Shown one piece after another: positions 33,769 to 48,767 of a stretch of 64,000 nucleotides of DNA. The DNA comes from Scylla paramamosain (taxonomy: Eukaryota; Arthropoda; Malacostraca; Decapoda; Portunidae). The stretch spans positions 17,329,767 to 17,393,766 of the forward strand of contig NC_087171.1 of assembly GCF_035594125.1 (NCBI RefSeq), in the 5' to 3' direction. Position 1 is the stretch's first letter. Each line of letters opens with the position of its first letter. The position numbers and the translations under genes were made by a program. The notes below the pieces were generated by a model. The model had not been told where the DNA came from. It searched no databases and worked only from the letters and a program-made list of their open reading frames with translations.

Positions 33769-33870
33769 TGTGTGTGTGTGTGTGTGTGTGTGTGTTGCGT
33801 TGCATTGCGGCATGTCATGTTGTATGTCGCATCGTGGTGTGTGTCGTGTCGGTGTGTCGTGTCGCCTCCA
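33769..33870. repeat. (GT)n decaying into cryptic GTCGTGT repeats
   Basis: A perfect GT run (33769-33794) is followed by about 75 bp of related words (TTGCGTTGCATTGCG, GTGTCGTGTCGGTGTGTCG). This is cryptically simple sequence. Confidence 0.8.
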
Positions 33871-33995
33871 GTCAATATTCGTCACTCTCTCTCTCTCTCC
33901 ATGCTCGTCCCTCACTCATCGCCGGCTCCTGGGTGACGCGTGTCGTCCTCAAAGCGAAAGTCCCATTACCGCTGAGAGGCAGTCGCGAGAAGGAT

Positions 33996-34024
33996 GTTTT
34001 TTTTTTTTTTTTTTTTTTTTTTTT
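33996..34024. repeat. Poly(T) of about 28
   Basis: Long T homopolymer. It could be a minus-strand retroposon tail but no body is recognised. Confidence 0.95.
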
Positions 34025-35411
34025 CTCGAGGCGTCCATCTTGAACATTAGTCATTATTCAGCGAGAGAAGAAAAAAAACTGTCTTTAACGCATTTCAGTT
34101 AACGCAGATAGTATATTTTGCGTTTTCACCTTGAATTTCCATCCTGATTTATCTCCTTAATCAGAGTAACGTAAGATTGACTTCCATGCCTGACATTGAA
34201 CAGTCCAACGCGTGACCTTGTAGGGAAATGAAAGGAAAAAAATAGCTTAATTTACATAGCTTCTGTTCATCACGTTCCAGAAGGAGGAAACCAACTTCCC
34301 GGAAATGATTAGCCTGCTGTGGCGGGGATACCTAGCCGCTTGTTGCCTCGAGAATGAGGAAGACTAGACGACGGGGTCCATTTTCACATGTATTTTATCA
34401 ACCTAAGTTTCAAGACACTTATCCTCCAATTTTGGATGATCCTTTCGACCTCTCCCTTTAGACTGGCTCTCTCAGTGGGCCTTGTTTTTTTTTTTTTTTC
34501 AGCGGCCTTCTTGCATTATAGAAACACTGTTCCTACTCGCCATTATCAACGCTAACGCAAAAATCCTGAATTCAGTTATTACTCCGTATAATTTGTGGGG
34601 AATCCGTGTTTTTAGTTAAGCTTATACACGAGATTAATAAAGAAAACAATTGCTAACGTTTTAATTAGCTGCAACAGACCGTGGAATGTCAAGGGGAGCC
34701 AATTCCATTCGTTCCCAGCCATGCTTGTGGTCCGCTGCGTATTAACGAAGCTGATTTAAATTACTCCTTAGTTTGCTTAAGTACTTCCTTGTGGCATTCG
34801 GCGGCTGCCCAGTCCACTCGAGGTAACAGTTCCCAATGCCAAAATCAAAAGTTTTGCGTTCGGGGATGTCTTAACCCTGATAGATTAAGAGAATCGGACA
34901 AACAAACAAACAAAAAAAAAGAAAACAAAAGAAAAATGCTAGTCACTGTTTAGATTACAAAGTATAGAGGCGTGTCCAGAATACAGTTGATTACAGTTCA
35001 TTTCAGGAAGGAGTGACTGGTAGCTGGTAATTAGAGGATTATATTTTGGTGCTATTTTCCTTCATAATCAAGGTGCTGAAAATCCCCAATACTTACTAAT
35101 CAACTACAATTATGCTTTAAATAATAGTATACGATTTGGGGAAGTTTGAAAATGCCTTTAGAACCAAGTGGGATCAAAGTCAGCCAGGGAAATAAAAACA
35201 CCATTCTTGCTTAGAAATTAAGTGTAAAAAGGCCGAAATACACTTGGCTGCAATTCATCAAAGGAAAGAGTGATTGATAACTGGTAATGTTTAGGGAACT
35301 GTTTACGTAGGCATGAAGAGATGAAGAGATCAAGACGAAGATAACACAGCTATACCATCTGGAAGAAAACGAGATTCACGGGGAATTTAGAAGCTGAGGA
35401 GGATAGAATTC
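34025..35411. other. Unique sequence, includes an old duplication
   Basis: No gene is supported. 34681-34953 is open but without domain or splice support. The duplication at 34940-35300 is annotated separately. Confidence 0.5.
34940..35300. repeat. Diverged direct duplication, ~257-bp offset
   Basis: AGAATACAGTTGATTACAGTTC at 34978 and following bases match GAAATACACTTGGCTGCAATTC at 35235. GGAGTGACTGGTAGCTGGTAAT near 35010 matches AGAGTGATTGATAACTGGTAAT near 35267. Order and orientation are the same, with obvious divergence. Confidence 0.5.
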
Positions 35412-35424
35412 AAGAGAGAGAGAG

Positions 35425-35463
<39 letters not shown>

Positions 35464-35645
35464 GGGTTGCGGTAATGTTCGTGGTGGTGGTGTTGATTGT
35501 GGTAGTGGTGGTGGCGATGGCGATGCTCAAGGTAATAATGAGATTCGTAACTTATTAATGATGCTGATTCCCCTTCTCCTCCTCCTCCTCCTCCTCCTCC
35601 TCCTCCTCCTCCTCCTCCTCCTCCTCCTCCTCCTCCTCCTCCTCC
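35412..35645. repeat. (GA)n, (GGT)n and (CCT)n cluster
   Basis: GA run with one TTC break (35412-35461), imperfect GGT units (35478-35520) and a perfect CCT array (35573-35645). Confidence 0.95.
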
Positions 35646-36210
35646 TGCGGGCTATCAACGCTCCCCCAAACTTTGAACTCTTGCTAACTTTCCCAACATC
35701 CTCCTTCCTCGTGTACTCATCCTGATAATTACGCCAAGTCTTAATTATGCTTCTTCCATCGTTCGCACATGCACCTTGATCTTTTCATGAGTTCACTGTG
35801 TGCCTTTTTTTTCTATTTATCACCTTTCTCTCTATATATTTTTTTTTTCATTCTTTAGAAAGCTAATAGTGCAATAAGCTTAGTAGACCGTATAGAAAAT
35901 GGTTAAGTTCAGCTCGTCTCTCTGTACTAACTGAAGTCCCTCTCAGCTGTTTTTTCTTGTTTTTTTTCCGCTTTTTCTTTTCTTTTTTTTTTTCCCCCTC
36001 AATTAACGCTGCTGAGTACGGGGAGCCGGTTAGTGAAAGGTTTATCGGTACAGAAAGGCACGTGGAGCCACAGTGGAATGGAGCAACGTACCCTGTGGTG
36101 CCGCGCTTGCTGTGGCGGTGAAGGCAAGGCAGATAACTGGATGAGGGGGTGGTTAAGAGTAGACGAGGTTAGAACTTGTGAATGTGAGTGGCGATCGAGA
36201 GGGGCTGAGT

Positions 36211-36223
36211 TCACACACACACA

Positions 36224-36301
<78 letters not shown>
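36211..36301. repeat. (CA)n array, about 91 bp
   Basis: CA dinucleotides with one CT interruption near 36224. Downstream, 36350-36425 is rich in GTGTG and GCGCGCTCGCGC alternating words. Confidence 0.97.
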
Positions 36302-36303
<2 letters not shown>

Positions 36304-36425
36304 AGACTCCGTAGAATCTAAAGGTAAATACTTCTTTTGCATGTGTGGGTGTGCCCGGTGTAAGAGTGTTTGTGCGAGCATACGTGTGAGCGCGCTCGCG
36401 CATGGGCTTGCATATGTGTGTGGGC

Positions 36426-37933
36426 ACGCTTGTGAGTTGTCCTCTGGAATATCCTGGTATTTGCTGGTCGTGTCGGGAAGAGCTGTCTATGTCTGCCGCT
36501 AAGTGCCGCAAAGGATCCATCTGACCTCGTCCCGATCACGCTTCCTTGGAGAAGGAACTCTCTGGCCGCGGGTTTTGTCTGCGCCGAGCCCACCTTCGCT
36601 CCCACAGGTGTGGGAAGCCTCGAGCAAAACGGAGAAAATGCGTTTGTACAGTCGAAAGAGAGAGTGCCTTTGAGATCTGTCTGAAGAGTTTCCTGAAGGC
36701 GCCTATCAATATAACAGTAATGCTCAGGTCAAGACATTTTTCAGTCGGGAAAGCATAAACCATCGCTATTTCAAAGGAATCGAGAGAGAGAAAAGAAAAC
36801 GGTGTCAATTTTCAGTGTGGATCTTTGAAAAGCAGAAGGCAGTTGATTTTCCTGATGCCCATATGTACATGTGTCCTGCTGCAGGGCGTCACTCCCTGCA
36901 GGTAGCAAACAAAGGGAACATAACTTCTTCTGGCGTCTTTAAGTGTAATGTGTTCCTAATTTGCTAAAAAGTATGTTTTGTACACCAGGATATGGTTCCT
37001 TTGCTATACTGTTCTAATTTGTTACTGGTTGTGCCCCCACAGCGGAAATTCTTGCTCAAGGTCATACCAAATAAAGTAAGGAAAATAAGTTACGTGCGAT
37101 GTGGGAGTTTAATTAAAGACCACTCCAACGCTGACGAAAATTAACTAATATTTGGTTGACCTTGAAAATTTACATACCATTTCACTATACTAACCACTCG
37201 ACCACCGCCTTCTGCTGGTTTTCAGATCAAATTATTTAAAGTTATGGACTTCACAACCTAAGCGGAATAACAACCGTGATTCTAATCGTAGGATATTTTC
37301 TTTCCCTCCTTTCCTTTTTCTTTCCTCTTAGCTTTTTTTTTTTCGTGTGTGAGGCTCAATGAGTGTAGCACCCTTGCATGGATGAAGACCCTTGTTAGTG
37401 CAGAGGCAAAACTGGAGGAGTGAGGTGAGGGCAGAGCTAATTGGGTGGCACAGCACTTGATGGTGTGGAGGTTAATGTTGTCAGGATCCCCAAGGCCAGG
37501 CTTCTCTGGGTCCACTTGAGGCGGCCGCTGTTGCTTTGTACAACCGGTGACTCCACTGTCTAGCTTGTGTGGAAGTTCAGGGAGTCGGCGTCATCCTTCG
37601 TTGCGTTTACATTTTCCCCGGTGCCACTCCACTGCTTCTAGGCCTTGTGCGCGGTAGGGAGCACCTGTCTGGCTCAGCGTCTGTTCTCCACCTGTTCCCA
37701 ATGAAGACTGTCTGACCTTCCCGGGTTGTATGTCTAGTTGTGAGACTCTCTTTTTGACACTGTTTGCCAGCACGTTTTTGCACGTGTTGTGATATCCTTG
37801 TGCAGACTAACATTTCACTTTGTTGATCACTTGTGTGGCGATTTGTGTGTATAATGCGACTGAAACCTGCTCATCCAGCTGTCAGGAAACGGGATGTGGC
37901 CTGTTTTGAGGATTTCTTAGTCTGGAATACTGG
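36426..37933. other. Unique sequence with one tiny exon candidate
   Basis: Open frames at 36546-36808 and 37591-37813 have no recognised domain. The only splice-like pair seen is 37043-37075. Confidence 0.4.
37043..37075 (+). CDS. Weak candidate microexon (33 bp)
   Basis: The site lies between GTGCCCCCACAG and AAA|GTAAGG and would encode RKFLLKVIPNK in phase 0, compatible with joining exon 2. It is very short, and a random intron of this length will contain such pairs by chance, so it is recorded only as a hypothesis. Confidence 0.15.
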
Positions 37934-39443
<1,510 letters not shown>

Positions 39444-39667
39444 GGCCCTTATTCGGAAACGCTTCGCTCTCTCACCATGACTATTTTCCAAGGTCACAGA
39501 GATGCTTAACCAGGTTCTCAAGAGTGTTTTGCCTGTTGATAATGTAGAAATCTTGTTAATCTGTCACTAGAACCGTAAAAACACCTCTAAAAACCCGTGC
39601 AATTTCAACTAGAACCTTTTGAAAATAGTGGAGGTGTGGCGCGGAAGTGTTTCAGAAGACGGCCCAT
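39444..39667. mobile_element. Inverted-repeat MITE-like element, copy A
   Basis: The left end TGGCCCTTATTCGGAAACGC and the reverse complement of the right end, TGGGCCGTCTTCTGAAACAC, are similar for about 25 bp. The interior (39497-39660) is closely related to 50571-50740, sharing GGTTCTCAAGAGT, ATGTAGAAATCTTGTTAAT and GAAGTGTTTCAGAA. A related end (reverse complement GGGCATATTTCAGGATACTC) lies at 39778-39800, so the insertion may be nested or end there. Similar CACC/CACAGTCACTCAT sequence flanks both sides (to 39443 and 39672-39710), a possible long duplication. There is no coding capacity. Confidence 0.65.
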
Positions 39668-40284
39668 AACCACCACCACCACCACCACCATCACGATCAC
39701 AGTCACTCATATCCACCATCACCACCGTGGTCGTCTGGTGGCGGGAGCTTCGGTTTCCCTCTCGAAGCATCTTTTGAGAGTATCCTGAAATATGCCCTTT
39801 AAAGCAGCACCAGCCAGTTCTTTTGAGGATCGGATTCTTTAGCTCAGACACTCCCTCCTCCCCCTTCTCCTCCTCCTCCTCCTCTGTCCCTCCCTATATT
39901 ATATACCTTTCAGCTACTGCCATCCCATTTTCTATTATAGTTCCACCTTCTGGTCCCCTACCTCCTCTTCATTCTTCTCCTCTTTTTGCCCCTCCCCACC
40001 GGTTCACCTCAGGAGGAAAAAAAAAAAAAGATGAGACAGAAAGGAAGAAGGGTTGGTGTTTGTTTGTTGGTTACCGGCGTCATTGGGTTTCTATTTCCTT
40101 GAGTTCTATTGTTGCATAATGCATTTCAGTGAGGACTTCGTTTATAATGTGGGTGATGGATTTCTTTATCATGTGTCGTTCATCAGTGTTCGTACCGCTG
40201 TGTTTGTCTTGTCTTCGTTACCTCTGTCAGCACTCAATGATGTTTGTGATTCACTATTGGTAATTTGAAAGTAGATGTTGGGTT

Positions 40285-40285
<1 letters not shown>

Positions 40286-40368
<83 letters not shown>
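40286..40368. repeat. (AG)n array ending in a G-run
   Basis: Perfect AG to about 40362 then a G homopolymer, the same architecture as 743-809. Confidence 0.97.
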
Positions 40369-40369
<1 letters not shown>

Positions 40370-40727
40370 TGGAAGGAGACAGAAAAGAACCCACTGATTT
40401 TTCTTATCTATTCTTCGAACATAACATCTTTCGCTCAGCCTTTTCAGCAGTATTTGTCTTCCTTCCTCCGCATTCTGTCTCCTCTAACTCTCAAAAGACT
40501 CGCTGCCCTCCTTATCGTACTGAAGGAAACCCATAGATGTATGCAGGTACTCAAGCAGTCCAGACGTTGTTGGATGAAATAAGCAACTAAAGATCACGAC
40601 ATTAGACAACTTGTCGTACCTTCTGCTAACCCTTGCCGACACCTCACCTCTGAAGCTGCTTTGCTCCTGCTCACCTGAATTATCAATGCGTGGAGGTGGA
40701 ATGGGTGAGAGAATGAACAACTTTCTG

Positions 40728-40729
<2 letters not shown>

Positions 40730-40761
<32 letters not shown>
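40730..40761. repeat. (GT)16
   Basis: Perfect GT run. Confidence 0.96.
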
Positions 40762-40765
<4 letters not shown>

Positions 40766-41768
40766 TACATGCAGTTCTGTCATTTACCTTCAAAACATAC
40801 GATAGTGCGTATATCGTTCGAAGATTGAAAAATAAGGGCTACTAAGTGAAGAATGTTAATGTTAAACAAAGGCCGGAATGCAGAAAAAGAAAAAAAGTGT
40901 TGGAATGGCAGGAGAGAAACATAAAGGTGGATGAGAGGAAGTTAAGAGAGTTAAGGAAAGTTTCTATCAGCCGCGGGCAAGGACGGCCGGGAGGAGGATG
41001 GGATGGACGGGGGGAAATGAGAGCTTTTGTAGTGAGGAAGGACCTTCCCGGGATTAGACAGGGGTTCTCTGCTCTAGATGACCTAGTGGGTGTCGACAGC
41101 CACAGGCTTTAGGTTTTCAGTGTGTATTGTGCCAGCCTCTTGCCAAGGAAGCAGCTCAACAGGTTCCATTCAGGGGTCACGGAGCGCCGATATGAAGAGT
41201 TGGCGTGTGTGAGTGGCCGTGGCTGGTGAGTGACTGAGACGTGCATCAAGTGGTAGTGACGTAAGCTCTTTTTGTTGATACAGAAAATGGATGTAAGTCT
41301 GAATTTCTACTTAACCGTGTTGTGGCCTCCGCGTCGCCACTGCAGCCCGGCGGGTGCCTCTCCCAGCTCTACCAGAAGCCTCCCTGGGCGGGAACATGAG
41401 AAAGAAAATAATTAGTACTTCACATATGCCAGACTAGAATCTTGAGAAGAATTACGCGACTGCCAGAACGATGTGGAATATCAAAAACAAACTGCAAAAA
41501 ATATGATGTATAGTAAAAGAAAATAAGGGTGTAATAGAGACAAGATAATAACATCATTTTGGTTTCCAATTTTGATGAGTGCCCTGGCAGGCGAGGATCG
41601 ATAAGGTGGTGTGTAGGGCGGCGGGCGAGCCTCCCGGGACAGCCGCAGGCCGCACCATGCTCCAGGGGTGAGGGAGGATGTGCACGCTCTGTCCGCCCCG
41701 TCATCGACGGAAGGTGGTCAGGTTCGACTCTTTCGTTGACACAATCTCGTATTCGGAATACTCCCAGT
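40762..41768. other. Unique sequence, GC-rich near 41300-41400 and 41580-41720
   Basis: CpG-containing GC-rich patches precede the candidate exon at 41769-41897 and would fit an internal promoter, but no core promoter element is convincing. Confidence 0.35.
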
Positions 41769-41897
41769 ATGCCTCCAACAGGAAACAGCACCACCGGCAG
41801 TGTCGGGGAGGGAGGATGCTCTGCTTCCTCCTCAATGTCTTCCTTCACCGGTTATAAAGCAAGCGGCGGGGACGTGGTGGTGGCTCCTCCACGGAAG
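41769..41897 (+). CDS. Candidate alternative first exon (43 codons)
   Basis: An ATG at 41769 opens 43 codons ending AAG|GTAGGT in phase 0, so it could splice to the phase-0 exon at 44131. The peptide starts MPPTGNSTTGSVGEGG and ends VVVAPPRK; it is Ser/Gly-rich and probably disordered. No acceptor in the right phase and with a good pyrimidine tract lies upstream, so use as an internal exon after 22714 is less likely than a separate transcription start. The frame stays open upstream to about 41559. No family is recognised. Confidence 0.3.
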
Positions 41898-43806
41898 GTA
41901 GGTGAGCGCCGGCATGGACAATGCAACTAAGCCTGGTCCTTGTCCGTAAATGTAACACTCACACCCTCGTTATTATTCAAGCCTATGGAAAGTAAAAATA
42001 AAAAACTGAAAACGCAGCTTTTATGTAATTTGTAACTTCATCAGTTGTCAGAACTCGTGTAGACGTGAGGATAGAGTAAATAGTTACCGGCACCAGGAAT
42101 GCAAATGTTGCTGGCCTTGTAATGCAACATCCCTTGCTCGTGTAAGGCAAAAGACTGGAGGTCCCATCATTATTTTTTCAGTTAGATATTCAGAAGATAT
42201 TTCATAGGAATCGCTTTATATTCTTCGAGAATTATGAAATAAATAAATAAGTAAATAGACAAATAAATAAGTAAATAATCATTACTCGAAAGCCTGTAGC
42301 AGACTTGCAGTTACTTGCAGTTTTTGCACACATTTCAGGACTCCCATTTACATTTAGATATTTTCCATAGTTTTGTAATATTTTGCCAGCTATTCATGTT
42401 TGTCATTCAGATGAGGAAGGGTTTGATTAGATTAATGAATTAAAGGAGAGTTTGGTAAGGTCCATGGTTACATTTTGAAATGTTATCCGTCATCAGACTG
42501 TCATTTACTTGGTCTGAAGCAGCGTGATAAAGATTTATTGATGCTATAAGCTGTGTCCCTCACCAAGACAAATATTACTTTCGTGCAGCCTCGGTTATCA
42601 TGAAGAGATTCAGTGAGTAATGGCATAGTGAATAAAATTTGAGTTAGAGGGAAACAGTGGCTACTAAAATTGTCGACACGTGAAGTCTGAAGTAAAACAT
42701 GTGTCAGGCTTCCACGTGTAGCCTTGGACAGACACATGAGAAGGAGTATCAATCTATCCCGAGTCTTTCACAGCAGCAGGATTTTGATAGTCTACATGGA
42801 TGAAGAAGCGCCTCCTCTAAATCGATGTGTAAAGTTTAAGAGTGTACTTAAACGTCAGGGTCATAAAGAGGTCGAAGAAAGCCACTGGGGTTCCTGCTCA
42901 TGTCTAGTTATGAGAAGCTTTATAGATGGTTTTTAAAGTTATGTGTCGATTACGGATCAATGTTAAAGTCAGACACATCAAAACAGAAATAAGAGTTTAT
43001 GTAAAATGTAATAATTCGTATTAGTATAAATGAAAGTTTACGTACTTGTGATTCTTGGCTGATCGTGTTTTTGTTTGTTTTTCTTGTGTATTCCCTCTCA
43101 TAGATTTTTTTTTTCTCCCTCTTATTAGTAACAATATTCCTTAACAGTATTAAGATTTTCATTGTCATCAGCATTTCACATCACTACCATCACCATCATC
43201 GATAGCATCTTTATTGTCTGTCTGTATCAAGGAACTGTGAGGGAGGGATTTATGTTCCTGACCTTCACCCATCTACACTTGTGGTCTCTAGTCTCCACTC
43301 GCCCTCCTCACTCGTCCTCCTCTCATCCTCACTCGTCCTGCTGCCAGTCTTAGATAACCACTTCTCCTTCCCTCTGTGTTCTTCCCTGTCACTCCCTTTC
43401 CATTCCTATTGTCCATTCTCTTGTCTTTCTATCCTTCCTTAGTCCTCTCTTTCTCTCCTGCCCCTCTCTTTCATTCTACCCCCATTCCGTCTCGCCTTGC
43501 TCCCCGCCGCCTCCCCTTGGCTGCGTCCACAATCCACTACTCGTGGTCATTGATCGTCTTTGACCTATTGTTGATATCGAGCAGGAGGGGGAAAGGAGGG
43601 CGGGTAGCTGAACAACAACAGTATCATGTATTCTTTGCTGGTTCGTTCTTTATGCAACAACATGCGGAAAAAGATGAGGATGAGATTATGTTGTGACTCA
43701 TGGCATGTGTTGGTGTATCATAGGTTTGTGTGAGTTGTTTATTATTTTTTTTATATGTTAGTTATGTGTTTAGTATGGATGAGATGACTTCCGTACATAT
43801 CAGACA

Positions 43807-43808
<2 letters not shown>

Positions 43809-43846
<38 letters not shown>
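43809..43846. repeat. (GT)n array, about 38 bp
   Basis: Perfect GT run. 42239-42280 upstream holds short AAAT/AAGT repeats; the rest of 41900-43800 is unique with no supported gene. Confidence 0.95.
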
Positions 43847-43852
<6 letters not shown>

Positions 43853-44130
43853 AGATAATTATTCTCCGTTTTCTGTAACTGGTATGTAGTAATGACGTGG
43901 ACCATATACTCTTCTCAGCACACATCGATCTCAGTATGTTTTCTTAACTAAACCAGATCTCACTCCAAGACGTGAAACTCATGTTACTGTTAAAATCATT
44001 CATGTCCAAAGCCATTAAAAACAAGCTATAGTATTCGAACATTCTGCTATGGCAATTTCGCACTTTTATTACTAAGTTTTAATATTCTCTTTCCCTACTA
44101 CGTATTAATATATTTTCTCCTTCCTTGCAG

Positions 44131-44175
44131 GTATGTGACGGACAGGTGTTAGGGAGAGTCCTGGCAGGCTGGAGG
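44131..44175 (+). CDS. Candidate 45-bp microexon
   Basis: It follows a strong acceptor (TTTTCTCCTTCCTTGCAG, ending 44130) and precedes a GTGAGT donor at 44176. Only phase 0 is open, giving VCDGQVLGRVLAGWR; the other two frames contain stops. Phase 0 at both ends agrees with exons 1 and 2 and with 41769-41897. The first exon bases GTATGT also resemble a donor, an ambiguity that lowers confidence. No family is recognised. Confidence 0.35.
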
Positions 44176-44341
44176 GTGAGTGCTGGCAGGTGTAAGGGGG
44201 ACGCACAGCCTGATCAAAAGCTCTGCACAGTTTATGTCGTAAAATAATTCCACGGTCGAGTCTCGCGCGGCGGTAATCATTTTGCCTCGTCAGGGGAAGG
44301 AAAGGTGGTATTGGTACAGCACTTGCTTCATTGGGTCTCCA

Positions 44342-44494
44342 GGTACTACTACTACTACTACTACTACTACTACGATTACGAGTACTGCCATCGTTACCTC
44401 ATTACCACTACCACTGCCATCATCATCACCACCACCAACAACAACAACAACAGCCAATCCCAACACTACCACCACCACCACCACCACCACCACC
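44342..44494. repeat. (ACT)n and (ACC)n trinucleotide cluster
   Basis: ACT units (44342-44375), mixed ACC/ATC/AAC units, then ACC (44465-44494). Confidence 0.93.
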
Positions 44495-44772
44495 ATATAC
44501 AACCACTGCTATTTCCGGCACTACTAATACCAACGTAGATATATATTCTATTACTTCTCTGATATCAGTACGCACTCTATAGGTGTTGTCGTCATCTGCA
44601 GGGTACATAACACACTAGTCGGGTATACTTACGGCACTAAATACGCCATTCACTCTCGTTGCCCTTACATACGGATAGATATATGGACAGACACCTTTAA
44701 TAAGCCACACAGGTAACGATTCTTGTTTTTTTGTTTTTTACACGTAATATCGAAGCACATTTTAGCGATTCA

Positions 44773-44901
<129 letters not shown>

Positions 44902-44991
44902 TCTCCACGTCTGCCAAGCTGTATTCTCGTCAGTTGCTATTTACAGTAATGTTATAAACTCAACGAGACGAATGAAGCTGTGCAGATACGC

Positions 44992-44992
<1 letters not shown>

Positions 44993-45065
<73 letters not shown>
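44993..45065. repeat. (GA)n array, right arm of an inverse pair
   Basis: Perfect GA run of about 73 bp. Confidence 0.98.
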
Positions 45066-45068
<3 letters not shown>

Positions 45069-45428
45069 AAGTTAAATACGATCAATATCTTTTCAGTACA
45101 TTTATTTTTTTTGATTACACATTAACTAGTGCTTAGGCTCGTACAATCCCCACTGTTTATCTACACGTGAACTTAGAGGCCTTGCAGACTCACACGAAAC
45201 ACAGAAAGGAAGTCCAGGCAGGTGGTGGAAGGGAAAATTAAATGAATCAAACGGAAATCAATACTACCTCGCATGTCTTGAAGCTTGAGTCAATATCACA
45301 TTATGTAATCTTCCTCCGTGAGTTACATAATCGCGTGCAATGCAAAAAAAAAAATAATTGATGTAATAGATTTTGCTTCATTTAAGTTGATACCTTTTTT
45401 TTTTATCATTTGTACTATATTGTGTTTA

Positions 45429-47009
<1,581 letters not shown>

Positions 47010-47125
47010 TCGCCTTAGCGTTCTCTGTAGCGTAATTGTTAGGGAATTGCTACGAAGTCTTAATCGATTTCCCGAGCCAGCAGATGGCTCCTAGCCCAAC
47101 CAGGCGTCCATCATCCATAAGTAAT
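47010..47125 (+). mobile_element. Possible degenerate tRNA-derived SINE
   Basis: TAGCGTAATTGTTAGG (47028-47043) resembles a pol III A box, and about 20 bases on TTAATCGATTTCCCGAG resembles a decayed B box (consensus GGTTCGAATCC). A GCCCAACCAGGCGTCCATC segment follows, as in SINE bodies. The B box has lost its GGTTC start and the A-B spacing is short, so the call is tentative. No terminal duplication was found. Confidence 0.25.
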
Positions 47126-47962
47126 TTTCTGGGTGTATTCTGAGAGGGAAGCAGTACAAACTTGAATGTCACTCGTGGCTGTGTGCCTCTAAGTGAAAAC
47201 AAGTCATTAGTGTGCCTTAACTATCGCAGGTATGTACTAAGAAGTTGGTTTATCCTTACCTTACATCATGTGCGTTTTAGTGGAAGGCTCTCTGAATGTG
47301 AGTGTAGCGGAATACCCAGCAAATCCCTTACAGCATGAAGGGAAGAACGTTATTGTAAGGCAGCAGGAAATGACAAGGAAGCATTTCGATTGGCTGAACA
47401 CATGTCGTACTGTGTTTATTGTCGAGGAAGTTGACTGTTTTCTTATTACTCACGGCTTATCCCTTTCTCTAAATAATACCTTCAGTGCAACTCACGTATA
47501 ATCTCCCGCCATTTATCTTTCGCCTTCTTTTATTATTAAAGAAGATGAAAAAAAAAAGAAAGAAGGATACTACTGGGAATAGGTTGCTGGTGACAGTTTT
47601 TATTAATCTAGGACTTTTATAAACGAGTTTCGTCATAATTCTTATTATCATTAGCATCACCCATTAATATTATGCATTTAAAACATAAAAAAAAAATTGC
47701 ATGAAAGGAAGCTTGGCAGAAGACCACAAAAAATTATATATGTGAAAGATGAATGTCCTTAATCGCTTCTCCGTGAAAGTTTGTAAGGAATGAGTCTTGA
47801 AAGCGGTGACCGATTTAGTTTTGGAATTGTCTTGAAACTTTCTTCTTTAATCATCACCGTATCTCTCTCAATGCTACTTACCACCACTAACCTCACCATC
47901 TCCACCGTCACCATGAGTCGTCGTTACCGTTGTTTGCCTGTGAATATTATACACACGAGTAT
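47126..47962. other. Unique sequence without a supported gene
   Basis: An acceptor-like CTATCGCAG at 47229 lacks a pyrimidine tract. The 47268-47501 frame is open without recognised domain or donor. Confidence 0.45.
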
Positions 47963-48076
<114 letters not shown>

Positions 48077-48142
48077 GACGAGGAACGAAATTTATGTGTT
48101 TTGCACTCTTCTCGGCTTTCCGGTCGCCACTAATGAAGTTCG

Positions 48143-48143
<1 letters not shown>

Positions 48144-48206
<63 letters not shown>

Positions 48207-48229
48207 ACACACACACACACACACACAGG
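48144..48229. repeat. (CA)n array with one GTA interruption
   Basis: About 86 bp of CA, broken by ACGTAC near 48203-48208. Confidence 0.97.
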
Positions 48230-48418
48230 TGAAGCGCCTCTCCCCTTCCCTCTCCCCTCTCACACCACCCCACCCCAACGCCCTCAACCGACACATCCAT
48301 CTAATTAAAGTCACCTCGTTCCCTATTTATATCTTCACCTCATTCCGCCGCCTCCCTTCTTCGCGTCTTTCTTGTCTTCTTTACTTTATTGTTTGTATTT
48401 GTTTTTTTGCGTATACGT

Positions 48419-48523
<105 letters not shown>

Positions 48524-48614
48524 GTCAGTATTTCATTTTTGCATGTGCGACATCTTTTCGTGTTCTATTTTACATTTTTTTCATTGTTCCTCTTCATTCT
48601 TCTGCTCCTGCTCT

Positions 48615-48727
48615 CCTCCTCCTCCTCCTCCTCCTCCTCCTCCTCCTCCTCCTCCTCCTCCTCCTCCTCCTCCTCCTCCTCCTATTTTCTTTTCTTTGTT
48701 ATTATTATATTATTATTATTATTATTA

Positions 48728-48767
<40 letters not shown>
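48615..48767. repeat. (CCT)n-(ATT)n-(GTT)n trinucleotide array
   Basis: CCT units (48615-48682), a short unique bridge, ATT units (48700-48727) and GTT units (48728-48767). The ATT-to-GTT order is the same as at 20209-20292. Confidence 0.97.

Noticed and set aside
41283..41291. 9-bp interval between GATACAG and GTAAGT
   Set aside because: Too short to be credible as an exon without transcript evidence.
41700..41740. GGTTCGACTC word resembling a tRNA B box
   Set aside because: No A box lies at the right distance upstream and no cloverleaf forms.
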